From: CAXQRU01 sp964226685
Lineage (GTDB): Bacteria; Pseudomonadota; Gammaproteobacteria; Pseudomonadales; Cellvibrionaceae
Assembly (NCBI GenBank): GCA_964226685.1
Contig: CAXQRU010000053.1
Coordinates: forward strand, 1 to 34,460
Reading direction: 5' to 3'
Length of the DNA stretch: 34,460 nucleotides
Below the pieces are notes generated by a model that was not told where the DNA came from, searched no databases, and was given only the letters and a program-made list of their open reading frames with translations. Numbering within the stretch: the stretch's first letter is position 1; each line of letters starts with the position of its first letter. Below, in pieces: positions 14,823-23,596 of this stretch. Position numbers and translations under genes: made by a program.

Positions 14823-15650
14823 CTACCACATTTCCCAAATCGGGCGACATTGAGCGGGAAGTGGATCAATGTCACCTAAGGACTGCCAGCTTTGATCGTG
14901 ACGATGAAAATCACTACCACAAGAGGCGGCCAAATCAAAATCTTCAGCCAGCTGAGCCAGCTTTTGTGTGACCTCTCGATCCTGTTTACCACTAATCACT
15001 TCAATACCAGCTCCACCGGCCGCTTTGAAATCGGCGACTAGCTCATACAATTTGGTACGAGTTAAATCGTATTTATCTGGGTGAGCGAGTACTGCGAACC
15101 CTTCACTATCCATAATCCATCGACAGACCTGCTCCAATGAAGGCCAATCAACATGAACATCGCCCGCTTTGCCATCCCCTAAGTACTTCTTAAACGCTTC
15201 ATTGATTGAGTCTACGTAGTTAGCATCCACTAAGTACTGGGCAAAATGGGGACGTGTAAGCACACCATTTGCAGCATAATGCTGCGCTCCCTCTAAGCTG
15301 CCCACCACACCAGCTTTAGTCAGGCGATGAGCGATCTTCTTGGCACGTTCAACTCGGATTGCTTTTTGGTGAATGGCAGCCTGCTTGATCGTCTCTGCAT
15401 GAATATTTATTTTAAGACCCAGCACATGAATCAGCCGGTTACGCCAAAGGCAAGATAGTTCTATACCAGGAATTATCTCCAAAGACTTGCCAGCGGCGCT
15501 TTCTGCAGGCACTATGCCTTCGACGGTATCGTGATCCGTGAGAGCCATGGTGGCAACACCTCTTTCTATCGCCAGCTCAACCAAAGCTTGCGGGGAGAGT
15601 TTGCCATCGGAGCAATCACTATGTGTGTGCAAATCAAAACGCGCTGCCAC
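14823..15650 (-). CDS. rnm: PHP-domain phosphoesterase, RNase AM (TrpH/YciV)-like
   Basis: A 275-residue PHP metalloenzyme of the YciV/TrpH group; the E. coli member trims 5' ends of rRNAs (RNase AM). PHP metal motifs are visible: FDLHTHSDCSDG at the N-terminus, ALTDHDTVEG, PGIELSC, LAHPDKY and SGKQ.CGSDFHRHDQSW near the C-terminus. The start is GTG at 15648-15650 with AGGG eight bases upstream, giving MAARFDLHTHSD. It is followed by yciO, as in many relatives (yciV-yciO), and is divergent from the membrane-protein gene 43 bases away. Confidence 0.9.
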   Translation of the reverse strand: MAARFDLHTHSDCSDGKLSPQALVELAIERGVATMALTDHDTVEGIVPAESAAGKSLEIIPGIELSCLWRNRLIHVLGLKINIHAETIKQAAIHQKAIRVERAKKIAHRLTKAGVVGSLEGAQHYAANGVLTRPHFAQYLVDANYVDSINEAFKKYLGDGKAGDVHVDWPSLEQVCRWIMDSEGFAVLAHPDKYDLTRTKLYELVADFKAAGGAGIEVISGKQDREVTQKLAQLAEDFDLAASCGSDFHRHDQSWQSLGDIDPLPAQCRPIWEMW

Positions 15651-15693
15651 TGTTATACCCTAGGAAAATCAATTAATTAGTCAGTTGTACATT

Positions 15694-16398
15694 ATGAGCG
15701 AAAAAACCAGCCCACGCAAAGAGAACCTGCTTGTTAATTTACTGGTCAACATTGTAATACCCGCAGTTATCATGGGACAGTTCAATGAGGAGGACTCATT
15801 AGGGCCAACTTGGAGCCTTATTGTTGCTCTCGCCTTCCCAATATCCTACGGCTTAAGAGATTTTTATCTGACCAGAAAAGTCAATTTTTTCTCAGCACTT
15901 GGGTTTATCAATACCTTGTTAACAGGAGTGATCGTGCTCTCTGGGCTGGGCAATAACTACATTGCCATTAAAGAAGCTGCTGTTCCCACTGTGTTTGCCA
16001 TCGCGACCTTGATTTCACTAAAAACCGAAGCGCCTTTGGTCAAAATGTTTTTATACAATGAGACCATTATGCAAACTGAAAAAGTCGCCAACGCCCTGGC
16101 CGAGCGCAATAACACCGAAGCCTTTGAGCGAGCACTTCGAAAAGCCTCTGTGATTCTTGCTTTGTCTTTTGTATTATCAGCCGTTCTCAATTATACCCTC
16201 GCCACTATCTTGGTGGTCGGCGAGCCGAATTCACCTGAACAGATTGCTGGACTTGCAAAATTACAGTATCTCAGCATCCCGGTGATTGCATTACCCGCAA
16301 TGCTTGTCATGGGTTATGCCCTGTATTATCTCTTTAAAGAAATCAAAAAGCTGACCGACTTAACACTAGACGAAATATTAATCAATCCAAAAAGTTGA
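15694..16398 (+). CDS. Multi-pass membrane protein, VC0807-like, function unknown
   Basis: A 234-residue integral membrane protein with about six hydrophobic segments (for example LLVNIVIPAVIMGQF, WSLIVALAFPISYGL, ALGFINTLLTGVIVLSGL, ASVILALSFVLSAVLNYTLATILV and YLSIPVIALPAMLVMGYALYYLF). The pattern recalls the VC0807 family of proteobacterial inner-membrane proteins, which is distantly like septation protein A; this is recognition by eye only. ATG at 15694 is preferred over TTG at 15685. It runs in the same direction as the SH3 gene 100 bases downstream. Confidence 0.65.
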   Translation: MSEKTSPRKENLLVNLLVNIVIPAVIMGQFNEEDSLGPTWSLIVALAFPISYGLRDFYLTRKVNFFSALGFINTLLTGVIVLSGLGNNYIAIKEAAVPTVFAIATLISLKTEAPLVKMFLYNETIMQTEKVANALAERNNTEAFERALRKASVILALSFVLSAVLNYTLATILVVGEPNSPEQIAGLAKLQYLSIPVIALPAMLVMGYALYYLFKEIKKLTDLTLDEILINPKS

Positions 16399-16498
16399 AT
16401 TACACGAAATAATTTTCACTTTGTTAAAGCTAACCATTGACAGCGATTGGCAGTGGTTTACAGTACCCACTTTATTGCAAATCAAATTAAGGACGCCA

Positions 16499-17173
16499 AT
16501 GTCTCGCTATATTGTTCACCTGATGACACTATTTTTTTTCTTAGGCTCTTCACTTGCACTGGGGCAAACTCGCTACATTTCAGATGAGCTATTAGTGCCA
16601 TTGCGCAAAGGCCAAGGCACACAATTTGGAATTTTGCACAAGGGCCTACCCAGCGGCTCAGTAGTCACACTACTCGACTTCAACCAAGAAAGTGGCTGGA
16701 GCAAAGTTCAAACCAGTGGTGGTCAGGTGGGCTGGTTACCCGCTCGCTACCTAGTAAAAGAGCCTCCTGCTAAAGTTGTACTGGATCGATCCATCAATGA
16801 GCTGGCCACTTTAAAAGAAAAATACCAACAATTACAAACCACCAGTGATGAGCTGGCTGCGGAACTAAAAGCAACACAAGAAACTTTAAAAGCTGAAACA
16901 CAAAGAGCCAATAAAGCGGTACAGGACTATCAGGCGCTGAAACAAATATCTAGCGATGCAGTAAAAAATAGAGAAATGGTTGATCAACTGGCAGCAAAAA
17001 AAGTCGAACTGGATACTCAGCTTTCCCAATTAACAACCCAGGTTGATCGCTTAACAGAAAGTGAACGTAACCAGTTCTTTATCTATGGGGCCTTAGCCGT
17101 TCTACTCGGCTGCTTGTTAGCCATTATTTTACCAAGACTGAAACCGACTAAACGCAACTCGGAGTGGATGTGA
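16499..17173 (+). CDS. SH3-domain envelope protein with coiled coil and C-terminal membrane anchor (TIGR04211-like)
   Basis: A 224-residue protein with a signal peptide (residues 1 to about 22, ending LALG), a bacterial SH3 domain (about 24-90: RYISDELLVPLRKGQG.QFGILHKGLPSGSVVTLLD...GWSKVQ..GGQVGWLPARYLV), a long coiled coil (about 100-190) and one membrane helix (FFIYGALAVLLGCLLAIILP) before a basic tail. This architecture is that of the TIGR04211 SH3 family in gammaproteobacteria; the role is unknown, probably envelope-related. ATG at 16499 has AAGGA upstream; 26 codons before it are open but lie ahead of the signal peptide. It shares one base with the next gene. Confidence 0.85.
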   Translation: MSRYIVHLMTLFFFLGSSLALGQTRYISDELLVPLRKGQGTQFGILHKGLPSGSVVTLLDFNQESGWSKVQTSGGQVGWLPARYLVKEPPAKVVLDRSINELATLKEKYQQLQTTSDELAAELKATQETLKAETQRANKAVQDYQALKQISSDAVKNREMVDQLAAKKVELDTQLSQLTTQVDRLTESERNQFFIYGALAVLLGCLLAIILPRLKPTKRNSEWM

Positions 17174-17736
17174 TGAAATCGATCCTATTTCTCTGTTTGT
17201 TCGCAATCACTAGTATTGCTCATGCCGAAACCACCGTTATTGTTAAGACGAACTATGGTGATATTGAAGTTAAACTGTTTGATCAGAAAGCGCCTGCAAC
17301 CGTTAAAAACTTTTTATCTTATGTTGATGAAGGCTTCTACAACAACACCTTATTTCACCGAGTCATACCCGATTTTATGATTCAGGGTGGTGGCTTTATC
17401 CAATCCAATGGCCAACTCACCAAAAAGCCCAACAAAACTCCTGTTGTCAACGAGTCTAATAATGGCCTTAAAAACAATAGAGGCACCATTTCGATGGCTC
17501 GCCTACCCCACCCTGACAGTGCCACCTCTCAATTTTTCTTTAACTTAATTGATAACCCTCAACTAGATGCGAGAGGCAATCATCCTGGCTATACCGTATT
17601 TGGTGAGATCACAAAAGGCATAGAAGTAATCGACAAAATTGCTGCAGTGCCGACAGAAGACTTTGTTAGGTATCAAGACGTTCCTAAGACCCCTGTCATT
17701 ATTGAGGGTATTTCTTATAAAGTGGAATCTAAGTAG
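17173..17736 (+). CDS. ppiA: Periplasmic peptidyl-prolyl cis-trans isomerase (cyclophilin)
   Basis: Speeds proline isomerisation during protein folding in the periplasm. The 187-residue precursor has a signal peptide (KSILFLCLFAITSIAHA) and a cyclophilin domain: VIVKTNYGDIEVKLFDQKAPATVKNF, the catalytic-site block LFHRVIPDFMIQGGGF, then RGTISMARL, SATSQFFFNL and YTVFGEITKGIEVIDKI. The ATG at 17173-17175 overlaps the stop of the SH3 gene (ATGA) and has GGAG upstream; a GTG three codons earlier is less likely. It is co-transcribed with pdxJ, whose GTG overlaps its stop by one base. Confidence 0.93.
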   Translation: MKSILFLCLFAITSIAHAETTVIVKTNYGDIEVKLFDQKAPATVKNFLSYVDEGFYNNTLFHRVIPDFMIQGGGFIQSNGQLTKKPNKTPVVNESNNGLKNNRGTISMARLPHPDSATSQFFFNLIDNPQLDARGNHPGYTVFGEITKGIEVIDKIAAVPTEDFVRYQDVPKTPVIIEGISYKVESK

Positions 17737-18494
17737 TGACCGCACTCAGCGTTAACGTCAATAAAATTGCATTATTGCGCAATTCCAGAGGCGGCGAGTC
17801 TCCCAGTGTCATTGACTTTGCCCAACTGGCAATCACAACAGGCGTTCAAGGTATTACCGTGCACCCTCGCCCTGACCTTCGTCATATCACACCTGATGAT
17901 GTTCGAGACTTGCATCAACTTTGCGGGAATCACCCATCAATTGAGTTCAATATTGAAGGCAACCCTTTTGCTGGCCCAAACCAGAAATACCCTGGTTTTA
18001 TGGCTCTGATTGAGCAGTACACACCTGAGCAGGCAACACTGGTGCCCGATACCGAGCAACAGCTGACATCCGATCACGGCTTTGACTTGAGCCAAGGCAA
18101 CGAACCACTGCGAGAATATATTGAACAACTTAAGTCTTTAGGTTGTCGAGTGAGTCTTTTTATGGACCCAGACTGCCATCAAATCGAGCTGGCAAAAGCC
18201 ATAGGCGCGGATCGAATTGAGCTGTACACAGGCCCTTACGCCGAGGCTGTTATCAATGCAGACTCAAAAACTATTGATCAATACCAGGAAGGCATCCGTT
18301 ATGCTCGTCACATTGGCTTAGAAGTCAATGCAGGTCATGATTTGGATTTGCATAATCTGGGCTTATTGCTATCTTTGGGCAAAATTGATGAGGTCTCTAT
18401 TGGTCATGCCCTCACCGTCGATGCCCTCTATCTCGGCTATGAAACCACCCTGCAACATTACTTAAAGATTTGCCAAAACCCTCTAGCACAATAG
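17736..18494 (+). CDS. pdxJ: Pyridoxine 5'-phosphate synthase PdxJ, Bacteroidetes-like subtype
   Basis: Joins 1-deoxyxylulose 5-phosphate and 3-amino-2-oxopropyl phosphate to form pyridoxine 5'-phosphate. The 252-residue protein keeps catalytic H43 (GITVHPRPDLRH), E74 (FNIEGNP) and H201 (LEVNAGHDLDLHNL), plus VSLFMDPD, IELYTGPYA and VSIGHALTVDALYLG. The N-terminal substrate motif, VNIDH in E. coli, is VNVNK here, and LSVNVNKIALLRNSRGG, HPRPDLRHI and FNIEGNP are the wording I know from Bacteroidetes PdxJ. It is not in the usual recO-pdxJ-acpS setting. The GTG start overlaps the ppiA stop. Function is likely retained; a subtype switch or transfer is inferred. Confidence 0.9.
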   Translation: MTALSVNVNKIALLRNSRGGESPSVIDFAQLAITTGVQGITVHPRPDLRHITPDDVRDLHQLCGNHPSIEFNIEGNPFAGPNQKYPGFMALIEQYTPEQATLVPDTEQQLTSDHGFDLSQGNEPLREYIEQLKSLGCRVSLFMDPDCHQIELAKAIGADRIELYTGPYAEAVINADSKTIDQYQEGIRYARHIGLEVNAGHDLDLHNLGLLLSLGKIDEVSIGHALTVDALYLGYETTLQHYLKICQNPLAQ

Positions 18495-18516
18495 CGGAAA
18501 GTGGAGTATCCTCGAA

Positions 18517-18542
18517 GTGAATGGGCGCTTTTGCTCATTCAC
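18517..18542 (+). terminator. Stem-loop between pdxJ and the CBS gene
   Basis: GTGAATGGGC (18517-18526) pairs with GCTCATTCAC (18533-18542) over 10 bp with one G-U pair and a 6-base loop. It lies 22 bases after the pdxJ stop. No T-run follows, so it may act with Rho or protect the mRNA end rather than terminate alone. Confidence 0.45.
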
Positions 18543-18588
18543 AACCATTATAAAAATAATAACTAAAACTTATAAGTTGGAGGGCCTG

Positions 18589-19014
18589 ATGCATTCTATA
18601 CTTGTCGCCGATTATATGGATCCGCAACCACTTACTATTTTGCAGCACAGCAATATTATTGATGCAGTCGAACTGCTGTTAAAACACCAAATGACAGGGG
18701 CACCTGTGGTGGATGAGAATAAACAACTAGTTGGTTTCTTATCAGAGCAAGATTGTATTAAAGAAATGCTCAACGATGCATTCTACTGCGAAGAGCCTGC
18801 CAATGTGGCCAAGCTCATGAAGACCGAAGTGATTACTACCACTCCGCAAACCAGCATTGTTGAAATAGCCCAGCTAGTGATTGTTAACGTCCCCAAAAAC
18901 TACCCTGTTATTGAGAACGGAAAATTGGTCGGCCTAATCAAACGCCGAGACATCTTAAAAGCATTGCTTGAAAATAACGAAGACTGCTATTTGCGCGTCA
19001 GTAGTGGAAAATAA
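18589..19014 (+). CDS. Two-CBS-domain protein
   Basis: A 141-residue cytoplasmic protein made almost entirely of two CBS motifs (about 5-60 and 72-130), which together form an adenosine-nucleotide-binding Bateman module. The first reads VADYMDPQPLTILQHSNIIDAVELLLKH.MTGAPVVDENKQLVGFLSEQD; the second has MKTEVITTTPQTSIVEIAQL and YPVIENGKLVGLIKRRDIL. No effector domain is attached, so it may regulate a partner by binding AMP, ATP or similar; none is identifiable. The ATG at 18589 has a strong GGAGG; the frame is open 24 codons earlier, but that part includes the intergenic stem-loop. Its 3' end overlaps the slp gene by 17 bases. Confidence 0.88.
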   Translation: MHSILVADYMDPQPLTILQHSNIIDAVELLLKHQMTGAPVVDENKQLVGFLSEQDCIKEMLNDAFYCEEPANVAKLMKTEVITTTPQTSIVEIAQLVIVNVPKNYPVIENGKLVGLIKRRDILKALLENNEDCYLRVSSGK

Positions 19015-19507
19015 CCCCACTACCACCTGAGTGCCAATAAATATCAAGCCAATGGGGCCAAAAGCCTGGTGAGCGCTCCTGTTTAAACCATTTGTGATGG
19101 TCTACAACTCGCACACGAGGGAGGCGTTGAGATTTCCCTTGTGCGAGTGAGTACTCAACATCACCTTCCACAACACCGTAAATGGTGACATAATCGTTTC
19201 TATTCCAAGATTTTTGTTCAGAGAACTCAGCAATAAAGCGCCCTTCTGAGGGTAATTCCATAGTCGGTCGCCCATTTTCTTCGAGTGGATACGCCATCAA
19301 TTCAACTCGCCAAAATGCCCCCTCTTGATAGGATTTCAATACTCGCCCTCCCCAACGAATACTAGCGCCTTCAAATAAATCGGGCGTTTGCATCACTTCA
19401 GCCAAACTGATTTCATTTTGGGGAGGTGATGTTATACCTTGAGGGATCGGATTTGTGGCACAATTCACTAACAGCAACAATACCAAGATAATTTGAAATA
19501 CTTTCAC
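18998..19507 (-). CDS. Slp-family outer membrane lipoprotein
   Basis: A 169-residue lipoprotein: signal peptide VFQIILVLLLLVNC with lipobox Cys at residue 16, followed by an Slp domain (ISLAEVMQTPDLFEGASIRWGGRVLKS; FWRVELMAYPLEENGRP; GRFIAEFSE..SWNRNDYVTIYGVVEG; RVRVVDHHKW). Slp proteins of E. coli are starvation- or stress-induced outer membrane lipoproteins of unclear function. The start is GTG at 19505-19507 with AAGG seven bases upstream. It is divergent from the methyltransferase gene, with only 11 bases between start codons. Confidence 0.87.
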   Translation of the reverse strand: MKVFQIILVLLLLVNCATNPIPQGITSPPQNEISLAEVMQTPDLFEGASIRWGGRVLKSYQEGAFWRVELMAYPLEENGRPTMELPSEGRFIAEFSEQKSWNRNDYVTIYGVVEGDVEYSLAQGKSQRLPRVRVVDHHKWFKQERSPGFWPHWLDIYWHSGGSGVIFHY

Positions 19508-19518
19508 AAGACACCTTT

Positions 19519-20271
19519 ATGAGCTACCAACAAAAAAAACGCTTTTTTGATCAAATGCTAACAATCTATGGCCGAAAGCCGGTTCTTGAAGCTTTAGAAG
19601 ACAGTCAACTCATACCTTACAAGCTGCACTTAGCTTCATCAAACAAGGCTCACAGCATTTTGGAAAATATCGAATCACTGGCCAAAAAGCGCCAAGTTGA
19701 AATAGCCTATCACAGCCGGTTAGAGTTATCTCGTATCTCAAAAAATAGTCAACAAGATCAAGGCGTGTGTATTGATATTCATTGTCCATCTTGGCAATCA
19801 GTTGAAGAATATCTCAGCCAATCGCCCTCGGGAACCTTAATCGCATTGGACAATATTACTAATCCGCAAAATGTCGGCATGATTATTCGAAGCGCGTGTG
19901 CCGGCCAAATTGATGGCATCATTCTCCCCAGAAAAGGCTGCGCTAAACTCGATGGTTTAGTGATTAAAGCCAGTGCGGGCACATTATTCAAAGCCAAGTT
20001 ATTACGATGCGATCATTTAGAAGAAGCTCTATTAAGCTGCCAAGAAAAAAACTTTTCCATCATCGGGCTCGCCGCGAGTGCGCAGCAGAATTACTTCTCA
20101 GAAAATACATCGCAATCAAAAGTGTATGTACTGGGTAATGAAAGCGAAGGCATTTCACCAAAGATTGACCAATTGTGTGATCAGCACCTATCCATCCCCA
20201 TGAACAATGGTGTAGAGTCTTTGAATGTTGCCGTTACTGCAGCATTATTAGCCTATCGATACCCTTTTTAA
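19519..20271 (+). CDS. TrmH/SpoU-family RNA 2'-O-methyltransferase
   Basis: A 250-residue SPOUT methyltransferase that uses S-adenosylmethionine to 2'-O-methylate an rRNA or tRNA ribose. The N-terminal part (1-85) is a substrate-binding domain like that of RlmB; the knot domain has motif 1 NPQNVGMIIRSA, motif 2 VYVLGNESEGIS and motif 3 IPMNNGVESLNVAVTAALLAY. Target nucleotide unknown. The ATG at 19519 has no clear ribosome-binding site, and the SD of divergent slp fills the gap, so an internal ATG at 19555 is possible, though it also lacks one. Confidence 0.87.
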   Translation: MSYQQKKRFFDQMLTIYGRKPVLEALEDSQLIPYKLHLASSNKAHSILENIESLAKKRQVEIAYHSRLELSRISKNSQQDQGVCIDIHCPSWQSVEEYLSQSPSGTLIALDNITNPQNVGMIIRSACAGQIDGIILPRKGCAKLDGLVIKASAGTLFKAKLLRCDHLEEALLSCQEKNFSIIGLAASAQQNYFSENTSQSKVYVLGNESEGISPKIDQLCDQHLSIPMNNGVESLNVAVTAALLAYRYPF

Positions 20272-20294
20272 TATAACCAACTGAGGACACAACC

Positions 20295-20690
20295 ATGGAA
20301 ATTTTAAAAATAGCAGCTCAACTACTAATGAACCACCTCGGGAAATTGGATCTAAATGAAAATAGTGTTGTAAATGCACTGGCTAAATTACTCCCCACCA
20401 ATGGTGGCGATCTGGATATTAGCGGACTATTGAGCAAGTTTAGCGGTGGTGGACTGGGCGCTTTAGCCAGCTCTTGGCTCGGTGATGGCGACAACAGTAG
20501 CATCTTGCCCAATCAAATCTTGTCAATTTTTGGCGATAACAAAGTCGATGAATTTGCCAATGATTTAAACATTGATAAAAATGCAGCAACTAAGGGGCTA
20601 GCCAGTATTATTCCGGACTTGATTGATATGAAAAGCCAGGGTGGCTCACTACTGGATAATTTAGGTGGAATTGGCAAATTATTCAGTTAA
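20295..20690 (+). CDS. YidB-like DUF937-family protein
   Basis: A 131-residue protein of unknown function. The Gly-rich middle (LLSKFSGGGLGALASSWLGDGDNSSILPNQILSIFG) and following helices (VDEFANDLNIDKNAATKGLASIIPDLIDMKS..GSLLDN) match the YidB/DUF937 pattern, where the GLG.L..SWLG element is followed by a segment with alternating helices. It has no signal peptide or membrane segment. The ATG has TGAGGA upstream. It is 23 bases after the methyltransferase gene and probably in its transcript. Confidence 0.75.
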   Translation: MEILKIAAQLLMNHLGKLDLNENSVVNALAKLLPTNGGDLDISGLLSKFSGGGLGALASSWLGDGDNSSILPNQILSIFGDNKVDEFANDLNIDKNAATKGLASIIPDLIDMKSQGGSLLDNLGGIGKLFS

Positions 20691-20697
20691 CTAGCTT

Positions 20698-22653
20698 TTA
20701 TTTTAAGGCTTTAAGCCCTTCTCGAATAGCCTTTCTCAACGCTACGCTATTTGGGTTGGGCGCATAAAATAAGCGCTCGAAATAGCGATTGAGTTGTTGG
20801 ATTCGCTCCCTAGGAACGCCATCTGTACATTCAGCCATGTCATTGATTTGCGCAAGTGACGAGGTTTCATTTACATCGAAGAACTTTTGTAAGCGTTTAA
20901 GGTAACGCTGGTACAAAAGCACATCTTGGCTTACATGTCGACGGCTTCGATAATATTGCCAGAGCGCAATCATTAAAAATATCAGCCCGACAAAGAGAAC
21001 CATCAAAAAAGCCAACTTAAGCAAGGACAGTTTTCCAAACCAGTCTCGCAGCATAGCTTGTTGCGCTTGCGAATCAAACCCCAGAATCCATTGTTGCCAG
21101 CGGTAATTAATAGCATCCCATTTGAGCTTCAAATCCTGTAGCCACTCGGCGCTTCGATAATGAGTGAGTTGTTCTTTATCTTCCGCGCCCAATGCTTCAA
21201 AAAGGTTTCGTTCAATGCGGCTCGGTGCAACTGCAGCCGTTGGATCAACTCGTTGCCAGCCCTTGCCATCAAGCCACACTTCGGCCCAAGCATGAGCATC
21301 GGTCTGAGAGACCCTCAAATACTGCTCCTCCTCAATCCACTGTCCCCCCTGATACCCCACAACGACTCTGGCCGGAATTCCCGCACTGCGCATCAATACC
21401 ACAAAACTGCTAGAGAAATGTTCGCAAAAACCACGCTGAGTCTCAAATAAAAACTCATCGATGGTATTTTTTCCCAACAATGGAGGCGATAAGGTATACA
21501 CAAAACGATCGCGGTAAAATTGTAAGACTCGATTGATATAATCTTCTTCCGAACTCGATTGGCGCCTAAGATCTCGAGCCCAATCTCGACTTTTACTATC
21601 AAACTCGGCAGGCAGAGCCAAATTTTTATTTTTCTCTAGCGCAGATATGGTTTTTCTTGGCTCTATCGTTGATACCACATCGTATTGAATTCGCTGATCT
21701 ACCCGTTTACCCAAAATTTCATGATTATCGTTGATGGTGACTGATTGAGATATCGCTTTAACGGAGACGACTCCATACAACCAATCCTTACCAGTTGGTT
21801 CTAACATAATGGTGTAGCGATAGTCTCCATCAGCAGGTATCGATTGAGGTAACTTGCCAGCTGGCAGTTGTTTATCTCGACTCCATGTGCGGCCATCAAA
21901 ATTAGTCAACACCAGGCCACGCCAGTAACGCTCTGATGCAGGCACCTGTGGGCCCTCAAAACTCACTCGAAACGCCAAAGCATCCCTTTGACTGAGCTGG
22001 CTAATATCCCCAGGAGACATTGAATCACTCATTCCTACAAAGCCCTGATCTCCCCGAAGTGAGATTGACCAGAGCGTTCCCAAGCGAGGTAAAAAAATCA
22101 TCAAAAGGATCATAATGGGTATTGCTTGCACCAGCATAATGGCGCTTTTTTTTGTCGAGGAAGAGCCTTTAAATGCTCTTCTCTGGCGGTACCGATACGC
22201 TTGCCAATGTATCAAGACGATGGTGGTCACAAAAATAGACAATAAACCCGACAATGTCGCGACTAAATCTTGTCCAAATAAGAAATGGGTCGCTGTGATA
22301 AAGTAACTTAAGCAGAGAATGACAAAACCATCTCTGTGTGTTTTCAGCTCGACCAGTTTTAATATAAAGGCCAACAGTAATAGGCTGACTAATGGCTCTA
22401 GATTTAACCAATTTCTATAACTGAGAACCAACAATCCACAACACAATATGACAATTAGCGACTTAACCCAACGACCAGGCAAAAACCATTGTCCTAGGAC
22501 TACGCGATAGTGCCAAAAAACAATAAACACCCATAAGAGCAAAAACCACCACTCGATGCGCTGAATATGCAGTAACAGACTTAAACCATGAGCCAACCAA
22601 AGAGGCCACAGCGCTGGTACTGGGAAAAAAGTCGACTTAGTCACCACCAGCAC
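20698..22653 (-). CDS. tgpA: TgpA-type membrane transglutaminase (DUF3488)
   Basis: A 651-residue membrane protein. About six membrane helices lie in residues 8-195, a periplasmic transglutaminase-like domain at about 205-535, another helix at 545-567 and a cytoplasmic tail to the end. The Cys-His-Asp triad is complete: C410 (RGFCEHFSSSFV), H454 (TDAHAWAEVW) and D470 (GWQRVDPTAA). The Pseudomonas aeruginosa homologue TgpA has transglutaminase activity and is essential there. It overlaps the DUF58 gene by 17 bases. The start is one of a cluster of GTG codons (22653, 22647, 22644); AAAGG upstream fits the later ones slightly better. Confidence 0.92.
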   Translation of the reverse strand: MLVVTKSTFFPVPALWPLWLAHGLSLLLHIQRIEWWFLLLWVFIVFWHYRVVLGQWFLPGRWVKSLIVILCCGLLVLSYRNWLNLEPLVSLLLLAFILKLVELKTHRDGFVILCLSYFITATHFLFGQDLVATLSGLLSIFVTTIVLIHWQAYRYRQRRAFKGSSSTKKSAIMLVQAIPIMILLMIFLPRLGTLWSISLRGDQGFVGMSDSMSPGDISQLSQRDALAFRVSFEGPQVPASERYWRGLVLTNFDGRTWSRDKQLPAGKLPQSIPADGDYRYTIMLEPTGKDWLYGVVSVKAISQSVTINDNHEILGKRVDQRIQYDVVSTIEPRKTISALEKNKNLALPAEFDSKSRDWARDLRRQSSSEEDYINRVLQFYRDRFVYTLSPPLLGKNTIDEFLFETQRGFCEHFSSSFVVLMRSAGIPARVVVGYQGGQWIEEEQYLRVSQTDAHAWAEVWLDGKGWQRVDPTAAVAPSRIERNLFEALGAEDKEQLTHYRSAEWLQDLKLKWDAINYRWQQWILGFDSQAQQAMLRDWFGKLSLLKLAFLMVLFVGLIFLMIALWQYYRSRRHVSQDVLLYQRYLKRLQKFFDVNETSSLAQINDMAECTDGVPRERIQQLNRYFERLFYAPNPNSVALRKAIREGLKALK

Positions 22654-23596
22654 CTTTGAATAGCGCCAAAGCGGTTAGCAAGCGGGAACGATGAATTGGG
22701 CCTGAACCTGGAGCGATACTCTCACCAGGCAAATCCAAACCAACCAGCTCGTGATCGGATAGCTGATTAACACAAAAACATAAGTGAGAAAGACGCTGCT
22801 CTACATCGAGACCGGAAAGCTGATCCCAACGAAAAAATAAAGCGTGGTTTTGGTCATCTTCAAATAACTTCGTTGCCAATTGTTCAGTTCGGCTATAGTG
22901 CTTCCAAGCAATTCGTTTAGGAGAATCACCGGATTGATAATCACGCAAACCTGCAAACTCCGCACTGCCCTCTTTCTTTTGTACTCTTGCACCTGTGCCT
23001 TCAATTTCCGCCAACACTGGCTGAAGGTTGCAAGCTATGGGCTTTGGATAAGCCAGCACTCGAATATCAAAATCCAAATGAGACCAAGCACGAATTAAGC
23101 CCAAAGGATAGCGTGTTTCAACCGTCATTCTTCCGGGCTTGCAGTAGCCGCGCTCAGCGAGGTGTAAAGGCACAATGATCACCGCTGACTTTTCCTGTAA
23201 CTTGTCGACAACCTGCTGAAGATCTTGGTCAAAGAAGCAAGCAATGGAATATTGCTCTGCCCCACTTTGAGATTCCACTTTGAAATGTATTTCCGCCATG
23301 CCCTCGACAAAACCAGATTCCGCTTTAAGTAGCGATAAGGAAATTCCGCTCAAGTTGTGGTAGGTATGCAAGATGCAAACGGCCATCAATGAAAGCAATA
23401 AATATGAGCACGCCAAGACTAAATTATTTTGATAATTGGTACCCAAAAGCCACATAAAGATCACCATGATCAAATACGTTAGCCCCTCTTTAGTGGGTAA
23501 AATAAAAATACTACGATAATGTAAGGTTTGCTGTGGCCCCGATGGCAAACGGCGATTCAACCATTGATCCCAAAAAGCTGGCCTTTTTTTTCTCAC
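22637..23596 (-). CDS. DUF58-domain protein of the MoxR-DUF58-transglutaminase operon
   Basis: A 319-residue protein with two N-terminal hydrophobic segments (about 38-80) and a C-terminal DUF58 region (about 200-245) with EFAGLRDYQSGDSPKRIAWKHYSRTEQLATKLFEDD. DUF58 proteins are genetically tied to MoxR AAA ATPases and are thought to assist assembly of a partner complex; the vWA-like fold is known for the wider family. Translation starts at GTG, overlapping the moxR stop by four bases (GTGA). The context implies work together with MoxR on TgpA or on the cell envelope. Confidence 0.9.
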   Translation of the reverse strand: MRKKRPAFWDQWLNRRLPSGPQQTLHYRSIFILPTKEGLTYLIMVIFMWLLGTNYQNNLVLACSYLLLSLMAVCILHTYHNLSGISLSLLKAESGFVEGMAEIHFKVESQSGAEQYSIACFFDQDLQQVVDKLQEKSAVIIVPLHLAERGYCKPGRMTVETRYPLGLIRAWSHLDFDIRVLAYPKPIACNLQPVLAEIEGTGARVQKKEGSAEFAGLRDYQSGDSPKRIAWKHYSRTEQLATKLFEDDQNHALFFRWDQLSGLDVEQRLSHLCFCVNQLSDHELVGLDLPGESIAPGSGPIHRSRLLTALALFKGAGGD

